44,784 bases of DNA, taken from IMG/VR virus record IMGVR_UViG_3300030616_000005, positions 1-44,784 of that record; one strand, 5' to 3'. How positions within the stretch are numbered: position 1 is the first letter of the stretch; each line of letters opens with the position of its first letter. Positions 41,382 through 44,784 of the stretch are shown one piece after another. The position numbers and the translations under genes are program-made. The notes beneath the pieces were generated by a model. That model saw nothing but the letters and a program-made list of their open reading frames with translations. It had not been told where the DNA came from and searched no databases. The DNA is from a virus.

Positions 41382-41801
41382 ATGGAATTAAAATTCGGGA
41401 AGTACAAGGGTCAAAAAATTGAAGATGTCGTAAAGACAGATCGCAATTATGTAGAGTGGTTAAAAAATGAAAGTAAGTATGAGTCAGTAAAGAGTGCTGC
41501 AAAGGCGGTGCTTCTTATGAGCAACGAGAATCCAGTTGATAATAAAACGGATGTGCAACCAAAAACCAATCAAAGTGCAGTGCCGTTTTTAAATACAAAG
41601 GTGTCTGATTATAAATCTAAGGTATACAACACCGTGTTTATGAGTGTGTTTCATAACTTATTTAAAGACGTGTCGGCGCAAGAACAGATAACCATTTTGC
41701 ATGATAAAAGCCACCAAATAAAAAGTTTAATTAGAAGTTATGCCAACGATGGGATAGACTTTATTGAGGGGAATGAAATGAATATAGATGTGCCATTTTA
41801 A
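41382..41801 (+). CDS. DUF3820-like N-terminus, accessory DNA-metabolism protein
   Basis: Encodes 139 residues. The first 28 (ELKFGKYKGQKIEDVVKTDR, then YVEWL) match the small FGKYKG domain (DUF3820/exonuclease X C-terminal type) found appended to nucleases. The remainder is helical without a recognised motif. It lies two genes before a PD-(D/E)XK nuclease, so a shared DNA-processing role is likely. Confidence 0.7.
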   Translation: MELKFGKYKGQKIEDVVKTDRNYVEWLKNESKYESVKSAAKAVLLMSNENPVDNKTDVQPKTNQSAVPFLNTKVSDYKSKVYNTVFMSVFHNLFKDVSAQEQITILHDKSHQIKSLIRSYANDGIDFIEGNEMNIDVPF

Positions 41802-41823
41802 AAAATAAGGGGGGTGAAAAACA

Positions 41824-42483
41824 GTGGGGCAAATAATAGGTAAACTACGATTAGCTAAACTAATAGGGTGCGAGAGAGCCTATACCAGACACCTTAAAGA
41901 TAGGATAAAGCAAGTAGATAATTCGGGATACAGACAAGACTTAATTTCTCTATTAGCTATACATAAAATAAATATTGACATGTATAGAAAAAGAAAATTA
42001 TATGAGCTGCCAGATGGGATAGATTTTAAGTCAATGCTTCGTGAATGGTACGACTGCATGAGATCGGATAATATACAACCATTTAGGGTTAAGTTTTCAG
42101 AAAGCGCATGTCAAAAAATATCTAAGGCAATGCGTGATCGGTGGGATAAAGTGGGGCGTATATCTAATAAAAAACATCGAATTATATGTCCCGTATGCAA
42201 GGAAGGACGTTTCATGTCCCATAAATCGTATACAAATAAACTTGCGCTCGGAAGGGGCGATATTTGTCGCAAATGCGCTGTTGAGCGAGCGATACAAAAA
42301 AAAGGCGGTTGGGCTGCGATAAATATAGGTAGGACATTAACCGAAGATCATAAAAGAAAAATAAGTCAAGGCCTAGTCGGCCATAAAGCGTGGAATAAGG
42401 GATTAAAATTCAGGTATGTTGCGGGGAGAAAAAAATGCAAACAGGATATCATTTTGACAAAGCAAACCATTTGCACATCTTAG
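41824..42483 (+). CDS. NUMOD3/zinc-finger DNA-binding protein (homing-endonuclease relative)
   Basis: Encodes 219 residues from GTG 41824 after GGGGGGTG. Two NUMOD3-like motifs are present: SESACQKISKAMRDRWDK (about 83-100) and GRTLTEDHKRKISQGLVGHK (about 173-192). Between them CPVC and CRKC form a zinc site. NUMOD3 is the modular DNA-recognition helix of HNH and GIY-YIG homing nucleases, but no nuclease domain is visible. It may be a degenerate homing element or a repurposed DNA-binding protein. It overlaps the nuclease gene by 49 bases. Confidence 0.75.
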   Translation: MGQIIGKLRLAKLIGCERAYTRHLKDRIKQVDNSGYRQDLISLLAIHKINIDMYRKRKLYELPDGIDFKSMLREWYDCMRSDNIQPFRVKFSESACQKISKAMRDRWDKVGRISNKKHRIICPVCKEGRFMSHKSYTNKLALGRGDICRKCAVERAIQKKGGWAAINIGRTLTEDHKRKISQGLVGHKAWNKGLKFRYVAGRKKCKQDIILTKQTICTS

Positions 42484-43205
42484 ACGGCAAGGCGTTGACG
42501 GGCACATCTAGTATTTCTAAGGTTTTGTATAAACCATTAGAATACTGGGCGAGTGGTAAGGCATTAGAATTATTGGGATGGACTCCGACTAAAACGAGCA
42601 GAAAAAAACGAGAGAATCAGGCTTTAATAATTCATGGTGATATATGCAAAATGGACAACTTACAATATCTCGATTTACTAGATAAAGCATATCACAACCA
42701 TAGAAATAGCCTGAAAAAAAGTGCAGAAAAAGGCATAGATTTACATGCTGAATTGGAAAAATATATTAATTTCCAAATGGGTGATTCCACGGATGATAAT
42801 TACAACGAGAGAATTACTTATTTTATAGAGTGGGCGGAAAAAAATGTTTCCGAATGGTTGTGGAGTGAGGCACATTGTTATTCGAAAAAATTATGGGTTG
42901 GGGGGATTTGCGACGCTGGGGCGAGGCTTAAAGACAATACTATAGCCCTTATTGATTTTAAGAGCTCTAAAACAGCGTATTTTAGTCATTATCTACAATG
43001 TGCGGGCTATTCTATACTAATAGATGAAAACGGCTTACTTAACGATTGTGGGGAAAAAATTGGCACATTAGATGGTAAGGTAGATCGTTTAATAGTATTT
43101 CCGTTTGGTGCAAAAAAACTCAAACCCCATTATAACAAATTTAGTATAGATGATCTTAAAGATGGGTTTAAAAGTGCGCTGCATTTATACAGGTTAATGA
43201 TGTAA
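42435..43205 (+). CDS. PD-(D/E)XK nuclease (RecB/Cas4-like)
   Basis: Encodes 256 residues with GGGGAGA upstream. H104 (GIDLHAELE), E145 (WSEAHCYS), D160 (GGICDAG), D174-x-K176 (ALIDFKSSK) and Q188 (HYLQCAGYSIL) give the complete RecB-type active site. Such phage proteins act as recombination exonucleases or DNA-processing nucleases. No single-strand annealing protein is obvious nearby. Recombination activity would be consistent with the mosaic repeat genes in this arm (inference). Confidence 0.85.
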   Translation: MQTGYHFDKANHLHILDGKALTGTSSISKVLYKPLEYWASGKALELLGWTPTKTSRKKRENQALIIHGDICKMDNLQYLDLLDKAYHNHRNSLKKSAEKGIDLHAELEKYINFQMGDSTDDNYNERITYFIEWAEKNVSEWLWSEAHCYSKKLWVGGICDAGARLKDNTIALIDFKSSKTAYFSHYLQCAGYSILIDENGLLNDCGEKIGTLDGKVDRLIVFPFGAKKLKPHYNKFSIDDLKDGFKSALHLYRLMM

Positions 43206-43297
43206 AAAGAGTGTAATATGGGCGTACTGCAATAAAATGATAATTTTTTGCTAAAAACAAACAAATATGCTGTATGGTAATAATGGGAGGCCTAAAA

Positions 43298-43669
43298 ATG
43301 AAAGATAATTACGGTTATAAATACGACGAACATAAATCAAGGTGGGATTTACTACCATGGAAACAGATAAAAAAGGTTGTTGATGTACTTACGTTTGGTG
43401 CGCAAAAATACGGATCGTATAACTGGCAAAAAGTGAATAACCATAGATCCAGATATTTTGCAGCAGCTATACGACATATGACAGTATGGTATAATGGCGA
43501 AAAACATGATCCCGAAACAAAAATTAGTCATTTAGCGCACGCCATGTGTTGTATGTTATTTCTTATGTGGTTTGACGATAAAGATCTTTCGCAATATTAC
43601 TCGGACACGTATGTTATAAATGAATGTATTGATGGAGAATATAATGAATTTAAACACCCTGTCACGTAA
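43298..43669 (+). CDS. dATP/dGTP pyrophosphohydrolase-domain protein (DUF5664-like)
   Basis: Encodes 123 residues from ATG 43298 (GGGAGG upstream; a longer frame has no site). The pattern SRWDLLPWKQIKKVVDVLTF, GAQKYGSYNW, AAIRHMTVWYNGEKHDPETK and HLAHAMCCMLFL matches an all-alpha NTP pyrophosphohydrolase-like family of phages. It probably trims dNTP or modified nucleotide pools. Its end overlaps the MazG-like gene by 26 bases. Confidence 0.8.
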   Translation: MKDNYGYKYDEHKSRWDLLPWKQIKKVVDVLTFGAQKYGSYNWQKVNNHRSRYFAAAIRHMTVWYNGEKHDPETKISHLAHAMCCMLFLMWFDDKDLSQYYSDTYVINECIDGEYNEFKHPVT

Positions 43670-44012
43670 AATATATGAAGACAATAAAAAGAAAGGTTTT
43701 TGGGATAAAAATAGATGTCTCCCAGAAATACTTATGCTCATGGTTAGCGAATGTGCGGAGGCTTTGGAGGCGGACAGACATAATCAATACGCAAAACTGG
43801 GGCTTTTTGAAATTTTACACCACAGTAACCCCGATCGGTTTAGGGAAATATTTGAAATGTGGATAAAGAATAGCGTTGAAGATGAAATAGCCGACCTTAT
43901 CATAAGGGCATTAGATTATTGCGGATCTAAAAAAGTAGATATACAAAAACATGTTGATTTAAAACTTAGATATAACAGACTTAGAAAGTATAAGCACGGA
44001 AAGAGATACTAA
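43644..44012 (+). CDS. MazG-like nucleotide pyrophosphohydrolase
   Basis: Encodes 122 residues from ATG 43644, which follows TGGAGA. SECAEALEAD (ExxE) and EDEIADLIIRALDYC (ExxD) give the metal-binding helices of the MazG superfamily. It hydrolyses NTPs to NMP and pyrophosphate; phage members are thought to alter nucleotide pools or alarmone levels. Two related enzymes in tandem is notable. Confidence 0.85.
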   Translation: MNLNTLSRKIYEDNKKKGFWDKNRCLPEILMLMVSECAEALEADRHNQYAKLGLFEILHHSNPDRFREIFEMWIKNSVEDEIADLIIRALDYCGSKKVDIQKHVDLKLRYNRLRKYKHGKRY

Positions 44013-44081
44013 AGCAAGGATTACGGTGCTAGGCGAATGGCTTTCCCGCTGGCGTTGAATCTTGTGTATAAAGGGGGGTAA

Positions 44082-44417
44082 ATGTTAGAAAAAGAAATAA
44101 CAAGGTTGTCAAGTATTTGGTATGACTATGTTAGTATGGATCACTATAAAGACAGAGACTGTCATTGGACTATTGAAAAAACGTGGAGTTATGGAAAAAA
44201 AGCGAAGTATCGTGTATACCATTTTGGATATATTTACAGCTGTAAAAATGTAATTGAATGTGATACATACGTTGCAGCTGAAGTGGCCTTATTACAACTC
44301 CTAAAACATGCTATAAAATTAGAACAAGAGTGGTGTTTGGATTGTATACACAGTAAAGACGGTTGCGATAATCATACAAAAAAACAAGCTCGGTTTCTAT
44401 CGGGGGTAAAAGTATGA
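44082..44417 (+). CDS. hypothetical protein
   Basis: Encodes 111 residues after AAGGGGGG. SMDHYKDRDCHWTIEKTWSY and FGYIYSCKNVIECDTYVAAE precede a helix and a cysteine group (WCLDCIHSKDGCDNH), which may bind zinc. The pattern is seen in small phage accessory proteins but I have no name for it. Overlaps the next gene by 4 bases. Confidence 0.6.
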   Translation: MLEKEITRLSSIWYDYVSMDHYKDRDCHWTIEKTWSYGKKAKYRVYHFGYIYSCKNVIECDTYVAAEVALLQLLKHAIKLEQEWCLDCIHSKDGCDNHTKKQARFLSGVKV

Positions 44418-44581
44418 GCAAGCCTAATCCATCAATATTACCGGGATACGATGAAACGCAGGCTGATTTTGAAAGGTGGTTAAAAGAGTTTGATATTGAT
44501 AAAATAACAGCAGATGACTTAGGTGACATGTATCAATATTTTAAGGAGAAAAATGAAGAAAACCAAAATGTCAATTCGTAA
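44414..44581 (+). CDS. 55-residue hypothetical protein
   Basis: Starts MSKPNPSILPGYDETQADFE, then FERWLKEFDIDKITADDLGD and a charged end. It is acidic and helical. It overlaps both the preceding gene and the HNH start, fitting a tightly packed operon. It is probably an HNH partner by position only. Confidence 0.55.
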   Translation: MSKPNPSILPGYDETQADFERWLKEFDIDKITADDLGDMYQYFKEKNEENQNVNS

Positions 44582-44784
44582 GAAAATGGATAAAAGATGG
44601 TCGGAGCTAGTAAAAGAAAGGGCTGGATATAAATGCGAGAAGTGTGGCACAAAAAAGAAACGACTACATTCACATCATATTATGGGGCGTAGGATACTTC
44701 AAACAAGATGGTATTTGCCAAATGGCATGTGTCTATGCTCTAGTTGTCATAAGTTTAGCGTTAAGTTTTCCGCTCACGAAACAC
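44553..44784 (+). CDS. HNH endonuclease, 5' part (continues at base 1)
   Basis: The complete gene is 44553-44657 joined to 1-261 and encodes 121 residues. The ATG follows a GGAG ribosome site and overlaps the preceding small gene by 29 bases. Residues 28-31 are CEKC and residues 38-43 are LHSHHI. With the downstream CxxCH at 62-66 this is the zinc-bound HNH (beta-beta-alpha metal) fold. Phage HNH proteins of this size next to packaging or replication genes can act as packaging-associated nickases or as free-standing homing nucleases. Here the neighbours are accessory and replication genes, so the role is open. Confidence 0.9.
   Translation, partial: MKKTKMSIRKKMDKRWSELVKERAGYKCEKCGTKKKRLHSHHIMGRRILQTRWYLPNGMCLCSSCHKFSVKFSAHET
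44658..44784. repeat. 127-bp terminal direct repeat, right copy
   Basis: Exact second copy of bases 1-127. The base before it differs from anything expected of a longer repeat because the window begins there. The unique genome is therefore 1-44657. Confidence 0.97.

Overview
The window is a complete, circularly closed genome of an apparently lytic, short-tailed (podovirus-like) bacteriophage. Bases 1-127 are repeated exactly at 44658-44784, and an HNH gene reads through the join without interruption, so the unique circle is about 44.66 kb. The host cannot be named. The DNA is AT-rich, starts are preceded by GGAGG-type ribosome sites, and stops are standard TAA/TAG/TGA. I found no tRNA, integrase, repressor, DNA polymerase or RNA polymerase gene, so replication and transcription must lean on host enzymes.

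Layout: everything diverges from one control region (about 35012-35197) and converges at one point (5074/5079). The leftward arm (35011 down to 5079) carries, in transcription order: small membrane and zinc proteins, a structured-looking intergenic region, small and large terminase, a two-domain GroES, portal, scaffold-like protein, capsid cement and major capsid protein, then fibre/decoration proteins, two paralogous head-tail adaptors, a giant adhesin with YadA-like head repeats, a tail hub, three ejection-type proteins (the largest LPD38-like) and the lysis cassette (holin-like proteins, T7-lysozyme-type amidase) with a metallophosphoesterase. The rightward arm (35198 through the join to 5074) carries small membrane proteins, four paralogous heptapeptide-repeat proteins, a DUF7666 protein with 26 nonapeptide repeats, a PD-(D/E)XK nuclease, a NUMOD3 zinc protein, two nucleotide pyrophosphohydrolases, HNH nuclease, DnaB-like helicase, a CHC2 zinc (primase-like) protein, an MT-A70 methyltransferase, and finally a stand-alone OmpR/PhoB-type winged-helix regulator overlapping a short sigma-70-family factor.

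Three observations stand out. (1) Three intergenic promoters (8087-8125 minus, 35023-35065 minus, 35114-35150 plus) share two 7-bp boxes separated by 4 bp and placed exactly 9 bp upstream of TATAAT. This is the geometry of PhoB-activated promoters, and the phage encodes a PhoB-type DNA-binding domain overlapping its own sigma factor. (2) Eight proteins of the tail/fibre/adaptor block (13161-25187) begin with textbook Sec signal peptides, while capsid, portal, terminase, scaffold and ejection proteins do not. In both adaptors the canonical adaptor N-terminus starts directly after the predicted cleavage site. (3) The four heptad-repeat genes are mosaics of one another, as if repeatedly recombined.

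How the genes may work together (inference): early rightward transcription, including a consensus sigma-70 promoter at 35810, makes accessory and replication proteins. Its last products, the regulator and sigma factor, could then switch on the boxed promoters that head the packaging/structural arm and the lysis cassette.
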